A stretch of DNA of 39,921 bases, from contig NZ_WHOB01000082.1 of NCBI RefSeq assembly GCF_013141775.1, positions 1-39,921 of the forward strand, in the 5' to 3' direction. This document shows, in pieces, positions 23,685 through 31,974 of this stretch. How positions within the stretch are numbered: position 1 is the stretch's first letter; the number at the start of each line of letters is the position of its first letter. Source of the stretch: Paenibacillus phytohabitans. Its GTDB lineage: Bacteria; Bacillota; Bacilli; Paenibacillales; Paenibacillaceae. The notes beneath the pieces are model-generated. The model saw only the letters and a list, made by a program, of their open reading frames with translations, did no database searches and was not told where the DNA came from. The translations under genes were made by a program, and so were the position numbers.

Positions 23685-24950
23685 ATGGATATTTTAGTGG
23701 TCGGCGGCGGCGGCCGGGAGCATGCGATCATCTGGAGCTTAACCCGCAGCCCCAAGGCCGGTAAAATCTACTGCGCACCCGGCAATGCCGGAATCGCGCA
23801 GCTTGCGGAATGTGTGCCGATCGGCGTATTCGAATTCGATAAGCTGACTGCTTTTGCCAAGGAACGGGAGATTGGTCTGGTCGTGATCGGACCGGATGAT
23901 CCGCTGGCAGCGGGGATCGTCGATGCATTCGAAGCGCAGGATATTCCTGTATTCGGCCCGCGGAAGAATGCGGCGGAAATCGAGGGCAGCAAGACCTTCA
24001 TGAAGGATCTGCTCCATAAATACAGCATCCCGACAGCCGCGTATGAGAAGTTCAGCGATTACGGGACTGCACTTGCCTATCTGCGTACTCAGGAACTGCC
24101 GATTGTAATCAAAGCGGACGGACTGGCTGCAGGCAAAGGTGTGACCGTGGCGTATTCCCGTGAGGAAGCGGAGGCGGCTCTGCAGGATATTATGGTGGCT
24201 AAGGTGTTCGGCGAAGCCGGCGCACAGGTCGTGATTGAGGAGTTTCTTGCCGGGCAGGAAATGTCGATTCTGGCCTTTGTGGATGGCGAAACAGTGCGTC
24301 CGATGGCGGCTGCACAGGACCATAAGCCGGTATTCGACGGCGATAAAGGACCTAATACGGGAGGCATGGGGACATACTCCCCGCTTCCGCATATCGATGA
24401 GTCTATTATCCGCGAAGCGGTGGAGACCATCATCGAGCCGACAGCCAAAGCCATGGTGGCTGAGGGACGTCCCTTCAGCGGCGTGCTGTTCGCAGGGCTC
24501 ATGATCTCGCCGGACGGCAGACCGAAGACGATAGAATTCAATGCCCGCTTCGGTGATCCCGAGACGCAGGTTGTTCTTCCCCGGCTGAAAAGTGATCTGC
24601 TGGAGATCTTTCTGGCTGTTACAGAAGGCAGACTGGCGGATATCCAGATTGAGTGGAGCGATGAGGCGGCAGTCTGCGTGGTCCTGGCTTCGGAAGGTTA
24701 TCCCGGTCCTTATCCGAAGGGTGTGCCGATCAGCGGCCTTGAAGCGGATACGGACGGACTCGTCTTCCATGCGGGAACTGCACGCGGTGAGGATGGCAGC
24801 TGGGTAACCAGCGGCGGCCGGGTGCTTGGAGTTGTAGGCATGGGGCCTACGATTGCCGAAGCGCGTGCAGCAGCATATGCCAGTGCCGGAAAGATCACCT
24901 TCCCGGGCAAACAGTGCCGGAGTGACATCGCTATGAAGGCTCTGATCTGA
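23685..24950 (+). CDS. purD: GAR synthetase
   Basis: A 421-residue phosphoribosylamine-glycine ligase of the ATP-grasp superfamily, catalysing the second step of the pathway. It begins DILVVGGGGREHAIIWSL. ATP-grasp motifs are IVIKADGLAAGKGVTV, DHKPVFDGDKGPNTGGMGTYSP and IEFNARFGDPETQ. The start follows GGGAGGGTTTC. It is the last gene of the purine operon. Confidence 0.97.
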   Translation: MDILVVGGGGREHAIIWSLTRSPKAGKIYCAPGNAGIAQLAECVPIGVFEFDKLTAFAKEREIGLVVIGPDDPLAAGIVDAFEAQDIPVFGPRKNAAEIEGSKTFMKDLLHKYSIPTAAYEKFSDYGTALAYLRTQELPIVIKADGLAAGKGVTVAYSREEAEAALQDIMVAKVFGEAGAQVVIEEFLAGQEMSILAFVDGETVRPMAAAQDHKPVFDGDKGPNTGGMGTYSPLPHIDESIIREAVETIIEPTAKAMVAEGRPFSGVLFAGLMISPDGRPKTIEFNARFGDPETQVVLPRLKSDLLEIFLAVTEGRLADIQIEWSDEAAVCVVLASEGYPGPYPKGVPISGLEADTDGLVFHAGTARGEDGSWVTSGGRVLGVVGMGPTIAEARAAAYASAGKITFPGKQCRSDIAMKALI

Positions 24951-25081
24951 GGATAAAGCACTGTATTTCAGCCAGATAAGAGTGCCTATGCTTTGGGGCC
25001 AATGCAAATTACCCGTATACTCATCGAAGCTAAAGCCCCACTTTGCGGGGTTAGTTTATGCTATTAGTCCCAAAAAAAGGA

Positions 25082-25110
25082 CTGACAAGTAGTAGGAGAA
25101 GTGCTATAAT
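25082..25110 (+). promoter_or_regulatory. strong promoter-like site
   Basis: CTGACA at 25082-25087, a 17-bp spacer and a consensus TATAAT at 25105-25110. Confidence 0.65.
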
Positions 25111-25116
25111 ACAACT

Positions 25117-25183
25117 CGTACGGGGGAAAATGTGCGGATATATACAGATAAAGGGTCTTTCCTTTCATGGAAAGGCCTTTTTT
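25117..25183 (+). ncRNA. candidate short RNA or attenuated leader
   Basis: The unit between the promoter above and the terminator at 25151-25183 would be about 67 nt. It has no ribosome binding site or open frame of note. It matches no riboswitch class that I recognise. It could be an independent small RNA or the prematurely ended leader of the SEC-C gene. Confidence 0.35.
25151..25183 (+). terminator. rho-independent terminator or attenuator
   Basis: GGTCTTTCC pairs over 9 bp with GGAAAGGCC (one G-U) around TTTCAT, followed by six T residues. It lies about 185 bases upstream of the next gene. Confidence 0.8.
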
Positions 25184-25366
25184 AAAATTTAGGGATTTAT
25201 ATTTTTGAACTGTCCTTAACAGGACGGCCAAGCCGTTTCCACTTGCTGAATGTTCAGGGGATATAGAAAACCCCATGCCGGGAAATGATACTTAAATAAT
25301 AAGTACAATAACAGCGATGCCGTTTTTTTACGGATGCTTAGTTACAGATTTAAGGGGGAATTGTTT

Positions 25367-26680
25367 TTGAGTAAGGTCGGAAGAAATGACTTATGCCCAT
25401 GCGGAAGCGGGAAAAAATATAAGAAGTGCTGCTTGGATAAAGAAACGTCAGCGGTCGAATCCATACTGCGGCTGGTAACGACGGAGGATGCGGCAGCACA
25501 AGAGGCTGTATTCAGCGAATCCGTACAGGAACAGTCAGCAGCGGAGGCCGCGGTACGTACCGAGAGTAAGCTTACACTGCCCAAGCTGAAAAAGATGGTC
25601 GCACGCGAACTGAAATGGGAGCATCCGGCCCATGAACAGCTGGCGCTGCAGCTCATTGAGAGCATGAGAAATCAATACGACCGGGAACTGATTCTGGAAG
25701 CCCTGGTGCTGTGGAATGGCTTCTCCCGGCAGACCAAACCTGCGGTAAAGAAAGCCGGCTCGTTCTGCGCGGCCATCGAATATCTGCTGTCAGAGGAATA
25801 CGGCTTCATGCTGTCGCAGACGGATCTTGCCGATAAATACGAAGTTACGGCAGCCACCATCTCCCGTAAAGTCAAAGAATTATATAATTATGTCGAAGAA
25901 TACGGAATGGGCGGAGAAGCTGATGAGCTGATCGCGCTGAATGGTCCGGGCACTCCACAGGAGAAGGCCCAAGCCCTTCTGTACAAAGCGGTAGAGGCCA
26001 CTTCTGCGAAACGCCGTGTTCAGCTGGCGGAGACGGCACTGGAGATTTATCCGGACAGTCCGGATGCCTATCTTATCCTGGCCGAGGAATCGGAGAATGA
26101 GCATGAGGCGCGTAAATTCCTCAAAGCGGGAATCGCAGCTGGCAGACGTGAACTGGGCGAGCTTTATTTTACCAAGAACAAAGGGTATTTCTGGGGGCTT
26201 ACGGAGACCCGTCCTTATATCCGTATCTGTCAAAGCTATGCGGAATCCTGCTGGTTTGGCGGGAAGGCAGAGGAAGCAGCGGAGATTCTGGAGCATATTC
26301 TTGAGCTTAACCCGGATGACAATACCGGTGCACGCTATCTTTTGGCCGCTGTCTACTTGTACAGCAACCAGTTGAAGGAAGCGGAGCGGGTGATCAAGAA
26401 CTACGGGGAAGACGATGCGGTGGCAGCTTTTGCCTATGACCGGATTGTGCTGGAGTTCAAGAAGAACGGAATTACCTCGCAGCTCAAGATGCTGTATCGT
26501 GTTGCGCGCGGAGTGAACAAGCATGTGCCTGATTATCTGCTGGGCGTAAAGCGCTTGCCGCATAATCTCCCGGATTTTGTCGGAATGGGCGATTCCAATG
26601 AAGCCATTGAATATGTCATTATGCATTCGCGTTTGTGGGCAAGCATGCCGGATCTGCTCAAATGGATGCTGAAACAATAG
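25367..26680 (+). CDS. SEC-C motif protein with HTH and TPR-like region
   Basis: A 437-residue cytoplasmic protein. It opens with a SEC-C zinc-binding motif, GRNDLCPCGSGKKYKKCC, as at the SecA C-terminus. Residues about 150-180 (SQTDLADKYEVTAATISRKVKEL) form a probable helix-turn-helix. The second half is helical with TPR-like repeats (AEEAAEILEHILELNPDDNTGARYLLAAVYLYSNQLKEAERVI). The frame opens at ATG 25334, but AAGGGGG eight bases before TTG 25367 supports that start, which also puts the SEC-C motif at the N-terminus. Related Bacillales proteins exist, but I know of no established role. Confidence 0.85.
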   Translation: MSKVGRNDLCPCGSGKKYKKCCLDKETSAVESILRLVTTEDAAAQEAVFSESVQEQSAAEAAVRTESKLTLPKLKKMVARELKWEHPAHEQLALQLIESMRNQYDRELILEALVLWNGFSRQTKPAVKKAGSFCAAIEYLLSEEYGFMLSQTDLADKYEVTAATISRKVKELYNYVEEYGMGGEADELIALNGPGTPQEKAQALLYKAVEATSAKRRVQLAETALEIYPDSPDAYLILAEESENEHEARKFLKAGIAAGRRELGELYFTKNKGYFWGLTETRPYIRICQSYAESCWFGGKAEEAAEILEHILELNPDDNTGARYLLAAVYLYSNQLKEAERVIKNYGEDDAVAAFAYDRIVLEFKKNGITSQLKMLYRVARGVNKHVPDYLLGVKRLPHNLPDFVGMGDSNEAIEYVIMHSRLWASMPDLLKWMLKQ

Positions 26681-26722
26681 AATATAGATGATCTATATAT
26701 GATCTGAACATGAAATATCTGA

Positions 26723-26749
26723 CACAGTCCTCCGGGGCTGTGTTTTTTT
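26723..26749 (+). terminator. rho-independent terminator after the SEC-C gene
   Basis: CACAGTCC pairs with GGGCTGTG-type sequence around TCC, followed by seven T residues. Confidence 0.85.
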
Positions 26750-27007
26750 GTAGATAACCTGACATGGATTAAGCCTCCGACCTACATTATCCAAAAAAAC
26801 TAGTAAAACAAGCCTATTTTCAAATGAAAATGTTTGTTTAATGCTGTGTTTTTCTGAAAATACCTGACATGGTCACACTTATTTCACAGCTCGAAGTAAA
26901 ACGTTAAAGGGATAAAGAGTTTTTTTGCAGAAATAAGTCGAAAAGACAGGGAGCATTCGAGTGAGAGTATTGCCTGAGCCTATTTACATTTGAAGGTGGG
27001 GAGTCCT
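26750..27007. other. upstream region of the chemoreceptor gene
   Basis: No gene seen. An 11-mer, ACCTGACATGG, occurs at 26757-26767 and again at 26862-26872. No clear sigma-D promoter (TAAA-N15-GCCGATAT) was found. Confidence 0.5.
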
Positions 27008-29089
27008 ATGGCACAGAAGAAGAGCAAGAAAGGTAAGGCGCTGCTGACATCATCTTTAAGCAATATGGGGATTCGCGCCAAGCTGTTTTTGTCGGTGATT
27101 ATCTCTGTAGTTGCTATTTTTGTTATTGTATCCGTAGTGATTTACAGCAATGCCAAGCAGATTATAATCGATGGCCTGAACAATTCACTGACCTATGAGA
27201 AAGGAGAGATAAGCGTTAAGGTCAACGAGCTGCTGCAGCCCGCTTCGGACAGTGTAGAGCTTCTGAATGCCAACGCCTATATCCGTGACTATATCGCCAG
27301 TGTAAGTGATCCGGAAACAGCGAAGACCATCAGCGGGTACAGTGAACTGATCCGCACCCTGAATCTGGTCAAGAACAACAATAAGAACCTGCTGAATGTG
27401 TATATAGGTCTGGATGCTGCGAACAAGGTGATTACGCAGGATGAGTTCGAGCCGCCGGCGGACTTCGTGCTGAAGGAGCGGGGCTGGTATGCCAATACAG
27501 CCAAGAATAAGCGTGTTACGGTTACGGACCCCTATATTGATGCCGGCTCCGGCAAAATGGTCGTCAGCGTCAGCGCACCGATTCTCGACGATGCCGGCAA
27601 GCTGATCGGTGTCGCGGGTGCGGATATCTCCACGGAGCAGATTACCCAGGCGCTGAGCGCTTTTAATTACAATGGCAGCGGGTATGCCGTACTGATTGAT
27701 AAGACAGGAACCTTCATCTACCATCCGGATACAGACAATATTCTGCTGAAGAAAATGTCCGATCTTGGCGAAGACTGGAAAGCTGTCGGGGATAAGATGG
27801 TACAGTGGGGCTCGAATGTGATAAAGACGGATATTGACGGAGAGGCCAGTTATGTGTCGTATTCGCCGGCTGTAGAGAATCAGTGGTCCGTGGCGCTGAT
27901 TGTGCCGGAGAAAAAAGCGGAGCAGGAATTGAAGAAATTCGAGCTCATCTTTATTCTCTCGATTATTGCTTCGATTGTAGTGATGTCCGTGCTGTTGTAC
28001 TTTGTCTCCAATAGTATATTGAAGCAGATTCCTATCCTTACAGCTGCCTTCCGAAAAGCGATGTCCGGCGACCTGTCGGTAAGAGCGAAGGTTACCGCCA
28101 AAGGGGAAATCGGCGTACTGGCAGAGGGCTTCAACGATATGATCTCCTCACAGCAGTCGCTGATTCAGGAAATCATGCGCAGCTCGCAGAGCATCTCTGG
28201 CGCAGTGGAGAATACGGAGAAGAATGTGTTCGTGCTCGACGGCAGCATCACCGATATTTCGGGGATTACGGAAGAGCTGTCAGCAGGTATGCAACAGACG
28301 GCGGCTTCGATGGAGGAAATGAATGCCAGCACGATCGAATTCGAGCATGCCATTAACGGTATCGCCCGCAAAGCCCAAGAGGGTGCAGATGCGGCCCGGG
28401 AAATTAATGTGCGGGCGGATAAGCTGAAAGAGGGAGCATTTGAGTCACGCAGGCAGGCGGATCATATCTACGGACAGAGTGAAGAAAAGCTGCGCATGGC
28501 GCTTGAGCAGTCGAAGTCGATCTCGCAGATAGGTGCGCTCACAGGAGCGATTCTGGAAATTGCCGCCCAGACCAATCTGCTGTCGCTGAACGCTTCCATT
28601 GAGGCTGCGAGGGCCGGGGATGCGGGCAGAGGCTTCGCCGTTGTGGCGGAGGAAATCCGCAAGCTGGCTGATAACTCGCGGGAGACGGTGACCGAAATCC
28701 AGGGAGTTACTGAAGCGGTAGTCCAGGCGGTATCCAATCTGGTCGAGGGTGCGGAGAGCATGCTGCGCTTCATGGACCGGCAGGTGCTGAAGGATTACGA
28801 TGCGATGCAGGAGACGGGTGAGCGGTACAGCGAAGATGCCAAGTATATTGATGAGCTGGTAACGGACTTCAGTGCCACCTCCGAAGAGCTGCTGGCTTCC
28901 ATTCAGAGCATGCTGACTGCGATCAGCGAGACGGGCAGTGCAACGAATGAAGGCGCAGAAGGGGCCGGGGTCATCGCCGTCCAGGCGGAGCAGATCATCG
29001 GCAAGTCCGGCAGCATCGTTGCCGAGATGGAAGAGATTAAGATTAGCTCGGCTCAGCTGCTGCAGACGGTATCGCGGTTTAAGGTCTAG
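27008..29089 (+). CDS. methyl-accepting chemotaxis protein with dCache sensor
   Basis: A 693-residue transmembrane receptor. TM1 is at about residues 26-48. An extracellular double-Cache domain spans about 50-310, with RGWYANTAKNKR, DPYIDAGSG and LIGVAGADIS. TM2 is at about 313-335, then HAMP, then a cytoplasmic signalling domain with the conserved hairpin tip EIAAQTNLLSLNASIEAARAG from about residue 517. It would signal to CheA/CheW. The R-x-W-Y, DPY and GAD residues resemble the amino-acid-binding dCache_1AA motif, with Phe in place of the first Tyr. The frame opens at TTG 26990, but AAGGTGGGGAG supports ATG 27008. Confidence 0.93.
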   Translation: MAQKKSKKGKALLTSSLSNMGIRAKLFLSVIISVVAIFVIVSVVIYSNAKQIIIDGLNNSLTYEKGEISVKVNELLQPASDSVELLNANAYIRDYIASVSDPETAKTISGYSELIRTLNLVKNNNKNLLNVYIGLDAANKVITQDEFEPPADFVLKERGWYANTAKNKRVTVTDPYIDAGSGKMVVSVSAPILDDAGKLIGVAGADISTEQITQALSAFNYNGSGYAVLIDKTGTFIYHPDTDNILLKKMSDLGEDWKAVGDKMVQWGSNVIKTDIDGEASYVSYSPAVENQWSVALIVPEKKAEQELKKFELIFILSIIASIVVMSVLLYFVSNSILKQIPILTAAFRKAMSGDLSVRAKVTAKGEIGVLAEGFNDMISSQQSLIQEIMRSSQSISGAVENTEKNVFVLDGSITDISGITEELSAGMQQTAASMEEMNASTIEFEHAINGIARKAQEGADAAREINVRADKLKEGAFESRRQADHIYGQSEEKLRMALEQSKSISQIGALTGAILEIAAQTNLLSLNASIEAARAGDAGRGFAVVAEEIRKLADNSRETVTEIQGVTEAVVQAVSNLVEGAESMLRFMDRQVLKDYDAMQETGERYSEDAKYIDELVTDFSATSEELLASIQSMLTAISETGSATNEGAEGAGVIAVQAEQIIGKSGSIVAEMEEIKISSAQLLQTVSRFKV

Positions 29090-29106
29090 GTATAGCAAGC
29101 TAGGGG

Positions 29107-29137
29107 ACAGTCCTGCTGATGTATGGCAGGGCTGTTT
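29107..29137 (+). terminator. terminator after the chemoreceptor gene
   Basis: ACAGTCCTGC pairs over 10 bp with GCAGGGCTGT (one G-U), followed by a short T-rich stretch, TTTGCTTG. Confidence 0.65.
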
Positions 29138-29613
29138 GCTTGTTGCGTTTGGAAAGTAAGCATAGGCGCATAGGCGGGGTGTTTGGAGTGCGATATGAGG
29201 AAATGAGGTTATGAGTGTAGGACGCCGTGACCGGATTACGGTATATGCCTAGGAGTGTCTTCCGGTGGGTTTAATTGCACTTTGTACAACTAAAACGTCT
29301 GATTTTCCACCTATTATCCGTTTAGTTGTATTTCGTGCAACTAAAAAGCACTATGTAGACGGTTCTTGCCCATTCGGGCAGATTTAGTTGTACAGAATAC
29401 AGTTATAAGAGGCAAGCCTCCCTTTTCGCTGTTTTTAATTGCACATTATACAACTATATAAGATGAACTTAAGAATGGAGGAGTGGAGTAGCTTGATTCC
29501 ACCGGCAGTGGATGCTGTATTGTGTGACGAGGACAAGGGTTGAAAAAATGTCTCTGGAAGAGTATGTTACAAGAAGCGAAACGATAAGAAAGAGACAGTG
29601 AGGCGAGGAAAAG
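29138..29613. other. chemoreceptor to ilvA intergenic region
   Basis: It holds the second palindrome cluster (29270-29458) and a possible 17-codon open frame, ATG 29548 to TGA 29601, ending 12 bases before ilvA. No T-box stem or leucine/isoleucine codon run was seen. No other gene is supported. Confidence 0.6.
29270..29458. repeat. second cluster of four ~25-bp palindromes
   Basis: Units at 29270-29294, 29321-29345, 29383-29407 and 29434-29458, centre spacing 51, 62 and 51 bp. The best unit is 29321-29345, TTTAGTTG-TATTTCGTG-CAACTAAA. The spacers (26, 37 and 26 bp) differ from those in the cluster at 14191-14378, whereas the unit spacing is nearly the same. Confidence 0.85.
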
Positions 29614-30876
29614 ATGAGAGAAGGCGAAAACCGGATCGTAGGAATGGAAGATATTGTACGCGCACATCATGTGCTGCGGGAGGTTATCGTCCGTACGCCG
29701 CTGCAGCTGGATGCGGTACTGTCAGCTAAATACGGCTGTAATGTGTATTTGAAACGCGAAGATTTGCAGATTGTACGCTCCTTCAAGATCCGCGGGGCCT
29801 ACAATATGATCCGCAGTCTGTCCGACGAGGACAGAGCCAAGGGAATCGTCTGTGCAAGTGCGGGTAACCACGCCCAGGGTGTGGCGTATTCCTGTAAGGC
29901 ACTGGGAATCAAAGGCAAAATCTTTATGCCGAGCACTACACCTAATCAGAAGATTAAGCAGGTCCGGCGTTTTGGCGGCGAATTCGTTGAAGTGATTCTG
30001 AAGGGGGATACCTTCGACGATGCTTACGATGAAGCGCTGCAGGCTTGTATAGACTATAGCATGACGCTGATTCACCCGTTTGATGAGCCGCGCATTATCG
30101 CTGGCAATGGTACGATTGCGATGGAGATTATGGAGAGCCTGGACAAGCCGGCTGACTTTGTATTTGTTACGATTGGCGGAGGCGGCCTGGCGGCAGGTGT
30201 AGCCACCTATGTGAAGACCGTGAGCCCGGCGACTAAGGTGATCGGTGTGGAGCCTACCGGAGCAGCTTCCATGAGCGAGGCCATGGAGTGCGGTGAGGTG
30301 ATCACCCTGAAGGAAATCAATAAGTTTGTTGACGGTGCGGCGGTGAAACGTGTCGGCGGCTTGACCTTCGACATCTGCTCGAAGCTCCTGGATGATGTAG
30401 TCAAAGTGCCGGAAGGCAAGGCTTGTACAACCATTCTGGAGCTGTATAACGAGAATGCGATTGTTGTGGAGCCTGCAGGCTCGCTTCCGATTGCTGCGCT
30501 GGACATGTACCGGGATCAGATCCGCGGCAAAAGCGTGGTCTGCATCGTCAGCGGCGGCAATAATGATATCGACCGGATGCAGGAGATCAAGGAGCGTTCA
30601 CTGATCTATGAAGGCCTGAAGCATTATTTCATGGTTAATTTTCCGCAGCGCGCGGGTGCCCTGCGTGAATTCCTGACTGAGGTAGTCGGACCCGACGATG
30701 ACATTACCCGGTTCGAATACACGAAGAAGAACGAGAAGGAGAACGGCCCGGCACTGGTGGGCATTGAGCTGATGTCTACAGATGCCTACGCCCCGCTGAT
30801 TGAGCGGATGCAGCAGAAGGGCGTGGATTACGTAGAGATCAACAAGGATGTCAATTTATTCAGCATGCTGATCTAA
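29614..30876 (+). CDS. ilvA: threonine dehydratase, biosynthetic type
   Basis: A 420-residue PLP enzyme that deaminates threonine to 2-oxobutyrate, the first step toward isoleucine. The PLP lysine is Lys58 in RSFKIRGAYNM. The glycine-rich phosphate loop is TIGGGGLAAG. A single ACT-like regulatory domain follows from about residue 330 (KHYFMVNFPQRAGALREFL). The length matches Bacillus IlvA rather than the ~510-residue E. coli form with two ACT-like repeats. The start follows GAGGCGAGG. It is flanked by a repeat cluster upstream and a strong terminator downstream, so it is probably monocistronic. Confidence 0.95.
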   Translation: MREGENRIVGMEDIVRAHHVLREVIVRTPLQLDAVLSAKYGCNVYLKREDLQIVRSFKIRGAYNMIRSLSDEDRAKGIVCASAGNHAQGVAYSCKALGIKGKIFMPSTTPNQKIKQVRRFGGEFVEVILKGDTFDDAYDEALQACIDYSMTLIHPFDEPRIIAGNGTIAMEIMESLDKPADFVFVTIGGGGLAAGVATYVKTVSPATKVIGVEPTGAASMSEAMECGEVITLKEINKFVDGAAVKRVGGLTFDICSKLLDDVVKVPEGKACTTILELYNENAIVVEPAGSLPIAALDMYRDQIRGKSVVCIVSGGNNDIDRMQEIKERSLIYEGLKHYFMVNFPQRAGALREFLTEVVGPDDDITRFEYTKKNEKENGPALVGIELMSTDAYAPLIERMQQKGVDYVEINKDVNLFSMLI

Positions 30877-30917
30877 TATAATCGTTGTCAGCGGCAATAG
30901 CCGTTTATATGGATATG

Positions 30918-30958
30918 AAGAAGACCCGCCCGGGTTTAACCCGGGCGGGTCTTCTTTC
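30918..30958. terminator. bidirectional terminator between convergent genes
   Basis: AAGAAGACCCGCCCGGGTT at 30918-30936 is perfectly complementary to AACCCGGGCGGGTCTTCTT at 30938-30956. The symmetrical stem, with T-rich ends on both strands, would serve ilvA and the convergent secreted-protein gene. Confidence 0.9.
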
Positions 30959-30973
30959 ATAGCGATACGCTTA

Positions 30974-31933
30974 TCAGGACTGGGGCACCTCTGTCTTCAG
31001 ATACTGCTCTGCGTCATCATCCAAGAGATAGCCGTTGCTCTTCATCAGCTTCATGAAGCCGTCGAGCTTCTGCAGGAACGGGCTGGTGCTGCTGTTTTTG
31101 GCCAGGATGCTGCTGTAGGCTTTCTGTGCCTCCAGATCCATTTCCAGATTATCGTAATGGAAGAGCGGCGTGTTGTTCTGGCCATAGAATGTATTCACTG
31201 CGTACATGTTATAAAGTGTCTTGACTGCTGATAGACGGTTGGATTTGGGGTAGGTCTGAATGAACTGCTCCTGGGTTAGTGCGCGGGAAGCGACATCCCC
31301 CCAGGCGATCACAAGCCCGTTATCCTTGGAAGGGGGCAGATCCGACTCGGTCGCCATTATTGAAATATAATCACGGATATCCTCCGTCACGTACAGTTTA
31401 TATTTGCGGTAAGCGGCATAATCAATCACCGGGAAAAAAGTGCCTTCGGCCGTCTCCAGCTTATAGCCGCTCTCTCCCGCGCTTTTCAGCAGCGCACGCA
31501 GTGAAGCATTCTCCGTACTCTCGGCCAGCTTCACCATGCTGACTCCCGCTTTATAGACGGAGATGAGCTTCCGCTGTACTTCACTGCTGCTGAATTTCTT
31601 CTCCCAGGAAGGCAGGAGCGATTTGTGCAGGTTCTCCAGCTTCAGCGTCAGAACGGTCGCCTGATAAGGAGTGACAGCATACAGATTGGTATTCATATAA
31701 GTAATAGCACCCGGCAGGTTGCCTGAGGAGAACAGCGGCAGCGCAGCCCTGTAGACAGCCTCAGCATGGCTGAGGACGGCCGCACCGGTAACACCCGCCT
31801 TAGTGCTGGCAGCCGCCTCAGACGTGCTTGTGCCGCGGCCCGCGCTGCTCTCAGCACGGGCAGGAGCGGAGCTTGCTGCCTCCAGCCCCATGAGCAGAGC
31901 AATAGCGGCGGTTAGAACGACGTGCTTCTTCAT
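30974..31933 (-). CDS. secreted protein of unknown function
   Basis: A 319-residue protein that I do not recognise. It has a signal peptide: KKH, then the hydrophobic VVLTAAIALLMGLEAA, then a likely cleavage site after APARA. A Ser/Ala/Thr-rich linker to about residue 50 leads into a mostly helical domain with several aromatic residues (YAVTPYQATVLTLKLENLHKSLLPSWEKKF). No cysteine-based lipobox, LPXTG motif or SLH domain is visible. The frame opens further upstream, but GGAGGAG just before ATG 31933 decides the start. The gene lies 41 bases after the DUF1129-like gene, likely one operon. Confidence 0.75.
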   Translation of the reverse strand: MKKHVVLTAAIALLMGLEAASSAPARAESSAGRGTSTSEAAASTKAGVTGAAVLSHAEAVYRAALPLFSSGNLPGAITYMNTNLYAVTPYQATVLTLKLENLHKSLLPSWEKKFSSSEVQRKLISVYKAGVSMVKLAESTENASLRALLKSAGESGYKLETAEGTFFPVIDYAAYRKYKLYVTEDIRDYISIMATESDLPPSKDNGLVIAWGDVASRALTQEQFIQTYPKSNRLSAVKTLYNMYAVNTFYGQNNTPLFHYDNLEMDLEAQKAYSSILAKNSSTSPFLQKLDGFMKLMKSNGYLLDDDAEQYLKTEVPQS

Positions 31934-31974
31934 ACAAGTCTCCTCCTGTGTGGAATAAAAGTTGAATATATTCT

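Larger units (their letters stand above)
24951..25366. other. purD to SEC-C gene intergenic region
   Basis: No supported gene. A weak hairpin CCCC-ACTTTGC-GGGG at 25036-25050, with TTAGTTT after it, may end the pur operon. There follow a promoter, a short transcript unit with terminator (25082-25183, listed separately), and three small hairpins: GTCCT/AGGAC near 25212, ACGGC/GCCGT near 25224 and GGGG/CCCC near 25257-25275. Confidence 0.6.

Noticed and set aside
23739..25007. 422-codon antisense frame opposite purD, and similar long antisense frames opposite purL and purH
   Set aside because: No recognisable motifs or ribosome binding sites. Codon bias on the plus strand keeps the opposite frames open.
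14191..29458. Palindrome quartets as CRISPR arrays
   Set aside because: Repeats are degenerate, only four per cluster, spacers are unequal (26/37/26), and there are no cas genes.
29459..29613. T-box or isoleucine attenuator before ilvA
   Set aside because: No T-box sequence, no specifier-loop structure and no branched-chain codon run.
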